NCBI GenBank assembly: GCA_010279815.1
Contig: QEOQ01000590.1
Location: 384,616-448,615 of the forward strand
Direction: 5' to 3'
Length of the DNA stretch: 64,000 nt
Source of the DNA: Brachionus plicatilis
Taxonomy: Eukaryota > Rotifera > Eurotatoria > Ploima > Brachionidae
A program made the position numbers and the translations under genes. Numbering within the stretch: the first letter of the stretch is position 1; every line of letters starts with the position of its first letter. Below the pieces are notes generated by a model. It ran no database searches. It saw only the letters and a program-made list of their open reading frames with translations, and was not told the DNA's origin. Of this stretch, positions 46,406 through 58,800 are shown piece after piece.

Positions 46406-49400
46406 TGTTTAAAATAAATCAAATCTAAAAACAGAAATATTTTTTAATTTATAAAAAAAATTTACTCGTGCCCAATGTTCGCTGCTAGGGAATTATTCGA
46501 AGACTGCTTTTAAGAATATTTTTGGAATCTAGTCAATTAAAATTATCATCGTTTTGAATTTAAAACATTTTAAATCATTAAATTTTTAGATCAGGATGAT
46601 TACTTTATTTATATAGAAAATTGTTGATCTAACAATTAGATCATATAATTTAAAATAAAATAAAAATAAGTGATCACCTTTCAAATTAAAATTTTACACG
46701 GATTTAATAAATTCAAAAAAAACATCTTATTTTTCATTTTAAAATCTTAATTACCAAATACTATATTATAGCAAATAAAAATGCAAGCTGATGACTTGGC
46801 ATGATTAACAATAAAATATGATTCTTTGGGCGTATCTCAGCAAATAGTCAGTTAATCTGGAATTTTAAGGAATTCTCAAATTATTGAAAGCATTTGGTAT
46901 TTTGAATATATCCTCAAGAGTCTGTAAAACAAATTTATTTTAAGTATTTCAAATATTTTTCTTTTCCCTAGTCTGTTTAAATAATCTGCGAAAAAAATCG
47001 ATAAATTTTTATGTATGATCTAATAGAAAAAAATAAAAACTGTATAAAACTGGAAAGCGTTTGTTTAGGCAAAATCTGAAAAATTTTATTTAAGATTACT
47101 TCATCTTTATTTTAAAATTAAGACGACTACAAACAGAAATTTGATTTTAAGTTATTTATCGTGTTGTTATAGTTTCATACAGCCCTAAAAGTGTATCTGC
47201 AAATATCCAATTTTTAGATTTTTTTGGCATATATTAAACGCCTACCATTGTTAATTTTGAACATAATTGAAACCCAATATTCGATAAAAAAATTCCCTAG
47301 CTAGCTAATTAATCGATAATTTCACCCACTTAGTCAAGCATTTGTCAAAAAATTAAAAACATTTTATCTATTAATTGAAAATTTGAAAAATTAAATCTCA
47401 AATATTCTAAATAGTAATTTTTCTTTCCGGACTGATCTAATTAAAAAAATGTAAAGCATTCAATTGGATTTTAAATGTTACAAAAAAGCCGAAAAAAATG
47501 TTAATACGAAAAAAAAAATTCTAAAAAAATTTTAAATTCTAGCATATTTTAGCATCTTAAATTTTATAAAATATTATTTATTAAAAAATTTATTATAAAA
47601 AATGTTTAATCCTGTGCAAGCATATTTTTTCAAAATCATGCTCTTGTAATTAGATAATTCCTTTAAAAAAAAATTAATTACTCGCTTTATTTTATTTTCA
47701 GAAATCGTTTATTTATACAAGTTGACGTTATCTTAAATATTAATTAGGATTTAATAAAATCTATTCATTTAATTTGAAAAAAAAAAAAATTTATTTAAGA
47801 ATCTTAATAAAAATGAGTTCCTAATTAGTTAGCTCAACAGAAATTATGTAAGAGCATTTCTTTCTTAAATCAAGATTTGAAAACAAATACTAAAAAAGCA
47901 CAGTTTTAAATATTTTTCGTTTTTGATCATACGATGTATTTCGATGTTTATTTGCCTACAGACTCTTGTGCGTTTTCAGTCTTACTCAATTTATGAATGA
48001 TACCCTTGAGTTAATAATTTCAATTTTCTCTAAGCTCTAAGTACTAATTTAAAAATGTCACCAAGCTATTAAAATTTATAATTTCATTAACAATTTGAAT
48101 ATGTTAAATTTGATTGAATCTCGCCAGTAGCTAAAAACATTATATACTCTGATTTTAGAAATTTTACTGGTATTCTGATTCAATTTTTTTTTTACCTTAA
48201 AACAACATCATGTTTTCAATCTCTATAAAAAAATTTAACAAAATCACACCTTTATAATTTTGAATAGAAAAAAAAATAACGATAGAAAGTTTTGATAAAA
48301 TTCTAGTTTCTGTTTTTTTTTACTATTTTTTTAATAAATTTTTGTATTAATTTAAATTGATGGAAATCAACTGACTTATCTTGATACTTCGTTCGTCTTT
48401 ACTTTTGTCAATCTAGTTTAAAAATAATATATTTTTAAATTCAAAACACTTAAATATTGTTCTTATCTTTCTTTTTGGAAATGCTGATCTATTTAATTTA
48501 TACAATTAAAAAAAATGATAAAAAATTTTAAAATAACACTTTAAAAAACTTGTTTAGCTGTTTTTTTTTACAAAAACTGCTATGGGATTTGAATTTTGAA
48601 ATATTTTAATTGAAGATATGGTTTATTCATTATGTTTTCTAAAGCCAAATTTAACTTTTGGATCGAGTTCCTGATTAAATAAAATAAATAAAAATCAAGC
48701 TATTTTTAAGGACGCAATCAAAAAAAAATGTTGAAAATCAGTTCGTGCGTCATTATATTAATAAGCTAAAAAAATCATTATTCTCATTTTAATTTTTAAA
48801 TTAAACTATAATTAAATATTAAAAATTAATAATTTAGAGATTTTATACTTAACGTAATTTAGTTACAATAATATAAAGCGTTTTTGATATTTTTGAGTTA
48901 CGGACATTTAATTTTGGGTAATTAATTTTGAATTTTTTTAAAAATGGATTTCTATTTTTTAATCTAACCGATTAATTTTATAACTTAACATATTTATTTC
49001 ATCTAAGATCAGTGATAACAAGTGCAATAGAAATTAATTTAGATATCAAAGATAAGTATATTCAAAAAAAAAAAAAAGAACTTTGAAAAAAAACAGCCGA
49101 AAATTGTAGAAAAAATAAACTTTTAATTAAAGTGAATTTATCTTTTAATCATTTATATCTTAATTAGTATGAAGTATTTTGATTAATCAATTTTTTTTAT
49201 CATGATTGAGTATTTTTTAAAAAAGAAAGTTTATACTTGGAAAAATTATTTATTAGTGTAAACCCACGCAGGCATTAGCTCGAATTAGATTTTGAAGAGT
49301 TGCTCTAACTTCAACTCAAATGAGATCTAAAATCTATTTTGTTTTTGATTTAAATTTAATGAAAAAAATTAAAAAATAAACATAATTTAGATAATTTATT

Positions 49401-49874
49401 AATATAGCTGATAAAATATTTTTTTTAAAAAAATAAAATTTAAAAAAAAATTAATAATAAATATAATTTTAAATTTATAAAATTTTGATCAAATACAAAA
49501 CATCACGATTGTAAATAAATTTAATCGAAAATAAATAAATTTTACAAAAAATTTTAAATTATTATTCGTTTAGGATTTTCTTTAAAAAAAAAAATATACA
49601 CAGATGGCAACCGCAAAGTCTCAGCACATTTATCATTTGACCGAAATCGTTTTAAACTAGTCAAATTCAATTTGTCTCTGGACTAATAAACAAACGTTTC
49701 CAGCACTTTTATTACGAGCCCAACGGATCCAAGAATCCTTCCATGACTAGTCATTTAAAAGGGCTACGGATACTTAAAGGAATCATTTTTAAAACAACAA
49801 TTATAAAACAATTATGGACTTTTTTCTTCTAGTAAACAATAACAAAAAAAAAACTGCACCTAAATTTACACGAG
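46406..49874. other. Intergenic, Rho-like GTPase to BCR/ABR 3' end
   Basis: 3.5 kb of very AT-rich DNA with no coding frame or recognisable repeat. The right end (about 49600-49874) is less AT-rich and probably BCR/ABR 3' UTR; TTTATT at 49708-49713 would be its AATAAA signal. Confidence 0.6.
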
Positions 49875-52800
49875 CTACAAAGCTGTCTGAATACTCGACT
49901 TTTGTGCCGATTTAGATTTTTGACTATTTGGTATATTGTTGTTATTGCCGTCTGTATGAGGCTTAGATTTTAAGTTTAAGCGTTTAAAATTGTCAATTTG
50001 ATTATCAATTAGATTTACATCACTATCAGGCTTTTGATTTGGCTCAACCGAATCGGGAATCAACTTCCCGTCGCCGTGTAATTGTAGAATATAAAACAAT
50101 ATCTGCGCCTGTAGCATACTTTCTTTTATTTCTCTGTTCATGTCTTCTACCTGAAGGTTGTCTTTGGGCGAGAGCTTCATTAATGTCGGACCAAATAGTG
50201 TGCACAAATTTCGCAGACTCATCATATTCTTGTCCGAGTAGCTGGCTATGCTAGAGGAAAGATAAGAGAAAAAAATTATTTATTTTTCATCCGAAATTTA
50301 ATTTTTTTTACTTTAATAAATGAGTGAGTATGAAGAGAATGATGTTTTTGTTTGGTTCCGGCAATTCGTTGAAAATGCGGCACAGCTCGCCCAAACGAAA
50401 TTCGTGCACTTGACAATCGACTGCGCTCATGAAGCGGCTGTACAAATGAGAAGTAAACAATGGATCGGGAAGTTCACGTAAATAGAGTTTTAATACATTG
50501 GCAGACAAATGAGGTGACTTTTGTCGAAGCTCATTTAGTGCTTGAGTCGGGTCTATTAGAAATAAAAAATAAATAAAAAAATTTTTCATTTTTTTTTTAA
50601 ATTACTTTTTGAATAAAGATCTTTAATTTTTTGCACTTCGCTGACTACAGACGACACTCTGTAAATTCCCACCTCTTCTATTCCCTTCGTTTCTATTACC
50701 TCAACACAATCCTTAAGTATTCTGGGAATAGTGCTTTTTTCTCGTCTACAAATTAAGAAATAAACTTAAGAAATTTAACAAATTAATCTATGAAATTTTA
50801 CTGTAGGAGATCATTTAAATTTCCGCCAAATATGTCATTTCTATTGCGGGTCCTGCGTCTTGTTATTGTTTTTTTAGGCGACAAAAATTTCATTATAATG
50901 TAAAGTGAAGTACCATTACTCAAGCGCACACAATTTATTTTATTTAAATTAATATTCGAGTCTATTTTAAGGACTTGACTTGCTATCGCCAGAGCTTTTC
51001 CACTTGTTTGGCTATAGAGAATAATGCGTAGTGAATCAACTGATTGAAGCTCAAGGTTAAATTTCTTTAAAAATGAGGTTTTAAAAATTTTATTTGTGAA
51101 AAAAAAAAAAATAATTTACTTCTTCCCAAACAGGACATGTGGTCAATTCGGAACAACGAGTTTGTGCTACTTCTAAATACGAACCACAAGATTTGAGCTC
51201 TACAGCAACATAAACCTCTAAAATTAATTTAATGTTTTAAGCTAAAAAAGCTTTAATAGAAATTGAGAAATAAACTTACTATTTGGTTGCTCAAGATTTT
51301 CGATGTTTCGGACTAGAAGCTCCAATGATCCAGTATAACTGCTAGTGATAACTTTGGGTGGTTCTTCTATTTTCTATTTAAAAAATTTAGATGTTTATCA
51401 CGCCATTTTTGGTCAAATTACTTTTAGCGAGTTTATACGTGACTCTAATTCAGAATGTTGTATGTTTGCTTGAGTTTTACGAGATTTTACTAAACAAAAA
51501 ATGAAATATTTAGACAAATTATTATAAAGGCTTCATTAAATTAAAATAAAGCCATAGTTTTTTTCTAATTTAATTTCATTAGCAAAATAGTCTAAGGGTT
51601 GTTAGGTTTTTTTTCAAATTATATTAACTCTTTATTCTTTTATTAAATTAAACCATTCAACACAAAAACAAGGCCTTCTAATTGCTACTTGAGGGGAATT
51701 TATCTGACAAAAGTACAGACTTAAATTTAATTAAATTATTTACATTTCCGTTAAATAAGCTCTTTTATTTTAATTCTGTATTTCTACAATTGCTTAAATG
51801 AACGAAAATAAAATAGCATTTTGAAGTTTTTAATCAAAATTTGATGATCATGACAAAATTCATTTCAAACGAATTTAAACATTTTTAAAGAATAAAATAA
51901 AATTCAGTGGCATAATGTTGTGTTCAACAAACCATGCTTACTTTTAACCAAGTTTCATTTATAAATGTAGAATTAAATTTTTTTTGTCATAAATTGAGGA
52001 CTGGTTGATTTTGTGACCCATTAATCATTAAATTTACCTGATTTACCTGACTTGTTTTCTATGGTAAATTTTACGACCAAAAATCACCATCTTAATATCT
52101 TGATCTGTAATTATTTATTTGTGAGAAAATTTAACTTGATTTTTGACAAGCTTTAAAATTTGAGAAATATCTTTGATCAATATTATATTAATATTGTTAT
52201 TGCATGGTATCACTTTAGAAGATAAGATTTTTTGATAAAAATTTCAATATGAAAAAAAAATCTTATTTAAATTAAATTTTGGTTTAATTAACTCAAAAAT
52301 TAATTTGAAATTCTTGCTTTTTTTTTAAATATTTAATACCTAACGAAGATTCTTGGTTTCTAAATTTGGCTACAAAAAATTTTCTATCAATAGACTGATC
52401 AAATTTGATATTTTTCCAAAATTTTTTTCATAAAATGTTGATTTTTAAAAATGAGATTTTAAAATTGATTAATAATTTTAAATCGAAAATGATTGTGTCC
52501 TACTTTTACCTATCGCGAAGCAAAGAAGACAAATTTTAAAAGTTAATAAATCGAGTCAAGTAAACATGAATTTGTGTATTTTAAAAGATGTTGATGTTTT
52601 TTTTTTTTGGTAAAACTGAAACACATAAGCACAGAAGCGATTAAGATAAAATTGGCAAATGAAAATTTTCCAAAAGAAGACAAAGAAATTTTTATCTACA
52701 AAATTTGATAAAATCCATTTGAAAATGATTTAATAAAAAGAATTTAGATAATTTAATTAGAAACTAAAATAAATTTTTTGAAAAAAAGAGACGCAAAGCT

Positions 52801-55800
52801 ATGCTTTTTCTAGCACATGGAGCTTGGAAAAGCATGGAGAAAATCTGGACAGCCAAACATTACAAAATCGAGCTAAAAATTAACATTTTCCAGGCATCGG
52901 TCTTATCTATTCTACTCTATGGATGCTAGTCATGGATCATAACACCACATATGGAGCAAAATATCGACAGCTTTGCGACTGAGTACTATCGTCGAGTGCT
53001 CAACATCAAGCGCTCAAGACCACATCCCACTTTAACGGGTGATGTATAAGTAAATGGAAAAAAGTTTAGTTAACTTTCCCGATCATGAAATGATCAGGTT
53101 ATCCTCTCTATATATATTTATAAGCTCCTAAACATTAGCTATTAATTACAAAAATAATTTTTTTTAAATGAGACTTTCTGTGTCTGAACGAGAGGCTTTG
53201 AAAAAAATGACAAAATCCGATCTTGTGGCGCACTTTACAAAGCAAGGAATCTTTCGAAGCACAATATATAATACAATCAACGGTATTCAAATTGGAGATC
53301 CTCTACTAAATTTTCTTAATCTTTTTACAGATTGAAAAAAAAATTAGCATCAAAAAAGTTATGGTCTTTTTTAAGGTTTTTGTGCGTTCAATTCATCAAT
53401 TTGAGCATCCACGAATGAACACTTTCTCCCATTAATACATGAGTATCATCAAGATCTTGACTACGTTTTTTGGCCTGACTTAGCATCTGCTCACTATTCT
53501 ATTCTAAGCACAACATGGATGAAAGAAAATGTAAATTATGTGACCAAGGATATCAACCCGCCAAATGTCCCTCAAGCGCGTCCAATCGAATATTTTTGGG
53601 GTTGTTTAAGTGAAAAAGTATACCAGGGAGGTTGGCAAGCCACAACTGAGCAACAACTGGCGTACTAACACTTGTTGAAGTATTTTGTATATTTTGTTGT
53701 ATTGGTATATCTTGCAATGGCAAACGTTGAACGGTGTGACCCTGCTGTGTACCGACAACAATGGGAATATTATTATTCTGACTATATATTGGTGGATCGT
53801 TTCGAACCATCATTATATCTAATGGGATTTGTGCTGATGATATACACTGGGAAATATTTGGTGTAAAATATACAAAATACTTCAACAAGTGTTAGTACGC
53901 CAGTTGTTTACAACAAGAATGGTTCAGTTAGAAAGCCACTAGGAAGAAAGAAAGGTTCTACGAATAAATCGAAAAAAAAATTTTTTTTTAAATTTTTTTA
54001 TTCTCTTTTTTGTCTTAAATTTTTAAATTTAAATGCCGGGTCAATAATTAAAATTAAACTTTTTTATTAAATTTAATATTTTTTTTACCATAACTCTAAC
54101 GTCGCATCTATAAAATAAACTCAATAAATGTTTTTTATATTTAATTTTTTTTTAAGTTTAAAACCCCGAGTCTCTAATAAAGACTTTTTTTGAAGCTCTG
54201 CTTTTCTATTTGAATTTCTATTATAAACGCTACGTTTTTAATATGTATCGACTATGTGACCCATAGGACTTTTAAAATAAAAAATTTAACATTGTGAGGT
54301 CTATGTTAGACCATGCACCAAATATCCTACTCATGGTATCAAAGCATGCGTCGCTAAACAAGGGGATACGGTATGGAAAGAAAACAAGGAACAAGCTAAA
54401 ATATTACACGGTCATGCAAAGAGAGGCGCCCAGAAACTCTCATTTAAATATCAAATAGCTAAGATGCCCACTGACTGTTCAGACAAACTCACAGATGAGA
54501 TAGAAGCAAATGGATAGAGAACAGAAGGGGATAAGACAAGCCAGCGAAGCCTTAGTGGCCACGATTACATTATTATTATAAATGTTTTTTATTCGATTGC
54601 TGAAAGGAGAGAGTGCGATCTCCGAAAAGTTGGCTCTATGGTTACTTTAACATAAAAATAAATAATCGAGAATCGAAGATTCAAGAATATTTGAAAATCA
54701 GGTGAAGATTAAATAAAAAAATTTCAAAACAATTTCATTTTTGTCATTAAAAATTGTCTTGTTTTCTGTTTTTGATATGGAATTTTCTTTTTTAATGATT
54801 ATTAGTCTGTTTAAGCATTATAAACATTTTATAAATAAAAACAAATCTTTTCTCTGAAACTTGTAAAGGATTTACAGCAATATTAGATTTTTAAGTATGA
54901 TATTCAGCATCGCAATTTATAAAAAATTAAAAATGAATAATTTTAAAATTATTTTACCTAATGCATCCTAAACCCTTTAATACAAATCGTCTCTTGATTT
55001 TCAGAGTTCTACCAAAAATCGAATAAAAATGCAATTATGAATGCATTTACAGAACTAATTTTGAACTTTTAAAAACAACAGAAAAAATGAACTTACCGTA
55101 TTCCCTCGTTCGATAATGCTGCACCATAAGTTAAGCTATCAGCTTTTGAACCATGCACCAAACTACATCTCACCCATGCTAAAATATTTTAAATTTGATG
55201 CTTTTATTTGCGTGTCTTAGCTTGTAGTGCAGTATAATCGAACGAGGGAATAGGGTAAAAAGAATGTTTGTGTTAACTAAAACAAAGTATCAATCAAATT
55301 TAAATTTTTTAACAAAAAATCTAAAAACAACATAAAATGATGCAAACAAGGATTTTTCTTTTAGTTTTGATAAAAAATTTTCAAACTTTCAGTTTTATGA
55401 TTTATATTTTAAAATAATCTTTATCGATCCCGAAAAGTCTGTTTTATTTACAAAACGTTTTTTGATATGATTATTTTCATTAAAAATCTTATTGCATCAC
55501 TAAATCGTGATTTGAATTGATAAGCTTATTCTAGGATATTCATATTCATGCTTTTGTGAAAATGAAATAAATGTGAATCATTTTAATCAACAGGGTTCAG
55601 AAAAATTTAATGACATTTTCAACTACTGCATATTTTAGAGGAACAAACAGAAACAAAAATTATCTAGAACAATTTTTTCTGAAAACGTCTATCTTAAATT
55701 AAATTCCATTGTTCATTTTTATGGCTTCTTGATGTTAGACCGTTCTCTTTTTTTAAATAAAAAAAATTATGTATACTTTAAAATATCACAATTTATTTTA

Positions 55801-58800
55801 ACTTTTAGAATAGGGATTAGCATTTTAGAAATAAACTTAAAAAAATTTTTTTTTTAATTATTAATAAAATTTTGGGAAAAATTGGCAAGATATTTTTTTT
55901 TTGTTTAAAATTTTTCAATAAAAATTTTAGAAAAAAAAGCCCAAAAAAGAACTGACTTTATTAATAAAGAAACAACATGATAAAATTTTGAATATCTCTT
56001 TTTTTATTAAATTAAATCACTTGATAGTTTTTCCGATTATTTTTTTTACAATTTAACCATTACACCAAACTGTTTCTTAATAATTCTCTTTAAATTTGTT
56101 CTCAAAATTTCGATAGAATATAAAAAAGTACATTTTAGGACAAATTGAAGTTTGAGATCAAGATCAAAATATAAAATGTAATATTTTTTTTAATAATAGA
56201 GATTAAATAATTTTTTCCCCAGCAATTACTTGACATGTTATGTCAAGTTTATTTTCATAAACAAAATTATTTTAGTTTGAATGAATATAAAAATTTATGA
56301 ATTTGAATTTCTCAATTAACTTAAACTGAATTTCAAACTTCAATTTGGACATTTAAAATATTTCAATATAAAACAAAAATAGCCGGAAAAACTATCAAAT
56401 GATTTCATTTATCGCTACGATGCTTTCATGACCGGCCACCAAGATTTTACCACATTTAAATTTTTTTTTAATTTTTTTTTTAATTGCATTTTATTTTCTA
56501 TACTTTTTATCTCTCTCAGTTCCTCCTAATTTTTTACTTATTATTTGTATAATGTATTGTATAACAAAGTAAACAATAATGTCTATTTGATTCTATATAT
56601 TGGCAGTTCTCTTCAGTTTGATTCGATCTCCTAGTAGACAAGCTTGTTTGCCGTAGCTTATTATTATGAAAAGAGATATTTTAAATTGTATCATGTTGTT
56701 TTTTTGAATTAATAAAACCAGTTCTTTTTGGGCTCTTTTTCAGAATTGTTTAAAAGTCCCAAAATAAAGTCCAAGTCACTAAAAAAAAATCCAGGTCCGT
56801 ACTTTTTTTTAAATTTGCTAGATTAGGCTTTATATCAAAAAATTTATATTCTCTTTGGTTGGCAAATTGAAGTTTGAGATCAAGATCAAAAGATCAAAAT
56901 ATAAATTGTAATATTTTTTTTTAATAATAGAGAAAAAATAAATTTTTTTCAAAGAAATTACTTGACATGTCATGTCAAGTTTACTTTCATATTTAAAATT
57001 TTAAATGTCCTTTTTTATTGAGCTTTAATAGATTCAAAAATTTTAGTTGATTTAAATGAAAACTTACTTTTCAAGACAAAAAAATTTACTGTTTTAAAAT
57101 TTAAAAATTTATTTAAATGGAAAAATAAAATAGTTTCAGTTTGAATGAATGGATATAAAAGTTATAAATTAGAATTTGTGAATTAACTTAACTTGAATTA
57201 TTTAAATTATTGATTGTTTTTGTTAAATAAATTAGAGATCAATCATTTTGATGTTAATTTGATAATGAACCATTTTTAGACATAACATGTCTAAAAATGT
57301 TTAGTATTTATTTTTTAAAAATTATCAAAATCATTAGATCATTTAAGTTTTAAAATTTTAAATGATCGTTTTGATCTTAAAATTTGATCTGAAACTTCAA
57401 TTTGCCCTTTGGTTGTCCAATGTATATAGATTTGCCATATTTGAGAATTTCTTGCAATTTTAGCATAAAAGTCTCACAATTCTTCTTCAGGACTTGGACT
57501 TTTGAAAAAAAATTAAAAAAAAAAAAGTCCGGACTTGGACTTGACTTGAGACATGACTTTTAAACAATTCTGCTTTATTTTTACTTAAAGCTTTATTTAA
57601 AAATGTTAAATAGAAAAAAAAATTTTGCCAATTCTAAACTTCAAAACAAATTAAATTAAATTCTAAATTTAAAAACTTTTTCAACTTACATGCATAAACA
57701 GCGCCGTTGATCTCTTCTAGCCAGGCGTTTCTTTCGAAATCCGAAGTGAACAAAAACTCGTGAGTGTTGGACAAATTTTGTATGGGACTAGTGCTGGTGG
57801 GATGTGAGCCCATGCTTGTGTGATGTTGATGATGCTGAAGATGATGATGATGATGATGTGAGTTGTTTTTGCCGCCAGCCAGACCCGAAGTGGTCAGATT
57901 GGCCAAATTGTTCATTGATGAGCTGAGCGCGGCGACCAACGAGCCGCTAAAACCGCCGGCACCAAGCGAACTGGACGAGTTGGAAGAGGAATTGGACGCA
58001 AAGCTTGAGCACAACATGGGGTTAGCGCGCACAATTAGCTTGAGTCTAGACGACTGAATGGCCAGCTCGTTTTCTTGCTCGGCGAGTTTTTTCTTTATTT
58101 TCTGCTGATTTCGGGCCGACGCGTTCTCTTCGGTCTGCTTCTTCAGGTTGCCCCTCAGCGACACCACTTCTTCCCTCAGGTGCCTCAGCTCGTTCTCGGA
58201 CTTTGCCGACTTGTACTCGTCGGTAAAAATCTCCAACTGGTCAATGGGAATAAACCACTTGAGCTGGCGTCTGTCTTTTTTGAGGCGACAACACACCAAA
58301 CAATCGCCAAAGAGCACCAAGTGGCGCAGCTTTCTCTCGTTGCTGTTCTCGATCAGCTCGATGACGTCCTCGTTTTTGCGCACCTCCTTGGGCATTATGT
58401 TGCGGTTGATTTCGTTGAAGACCAGTTCGCGCAAATTCTTGGACGCCTCGTTCTCAAACAGCGACTTTATGTTCGACTTCAAGCTGGCACAGTAGCTGTT
58501 GGGCAAGTCGTTGGACGCCAGTATGCACTCTTCTTTCAGGCTGTAGATGAACTCGAAGAGCTTGGTGGGCCGCCTCAGTATGTCCTCGGTGAAAATTTTG
58601 GTCAAGTCGAACAACTGTTCGCTCTTGGCGTCATTGTAGTACAGGTCGTAGGGGTCCTTTTTGGCGGACGCACTTTTCTGCGTGAATCGCGACAGCAGAC
58701 CGGGCCTTTTGAAATTTTTCGCTTCGCTGCTCAGCAGCTTGTTGAACTCGGCCTGGCACTCGGTGAGCGTTTTGCGCTTGGACACACTCTTCGAGTGGTC

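Larger units (their letters stand above)
51469..57689 (-). other. BCR/ABR intron 1, 6221 nt, transposon-rich
   Basis: Donor GTAAGT at 57689 and acceptor AG at 51470-51469. It holds the LINE, mariner and MITE insertions listed separately at 52.8-57.6 kb. The stretches 51.5-52.78 kb and 54.6-55.1 kb show nothing recognisable. Confidence 0.75.

Noticed and set aside
51480..51490. Nearer splice acceptor for BCR/ABR exon 2
   Set aside because: Joining exon 1 to the AG just after TTTGTTT creates an immediate in-frame stop; the acceptor at 51470-51469 keeps the frame.
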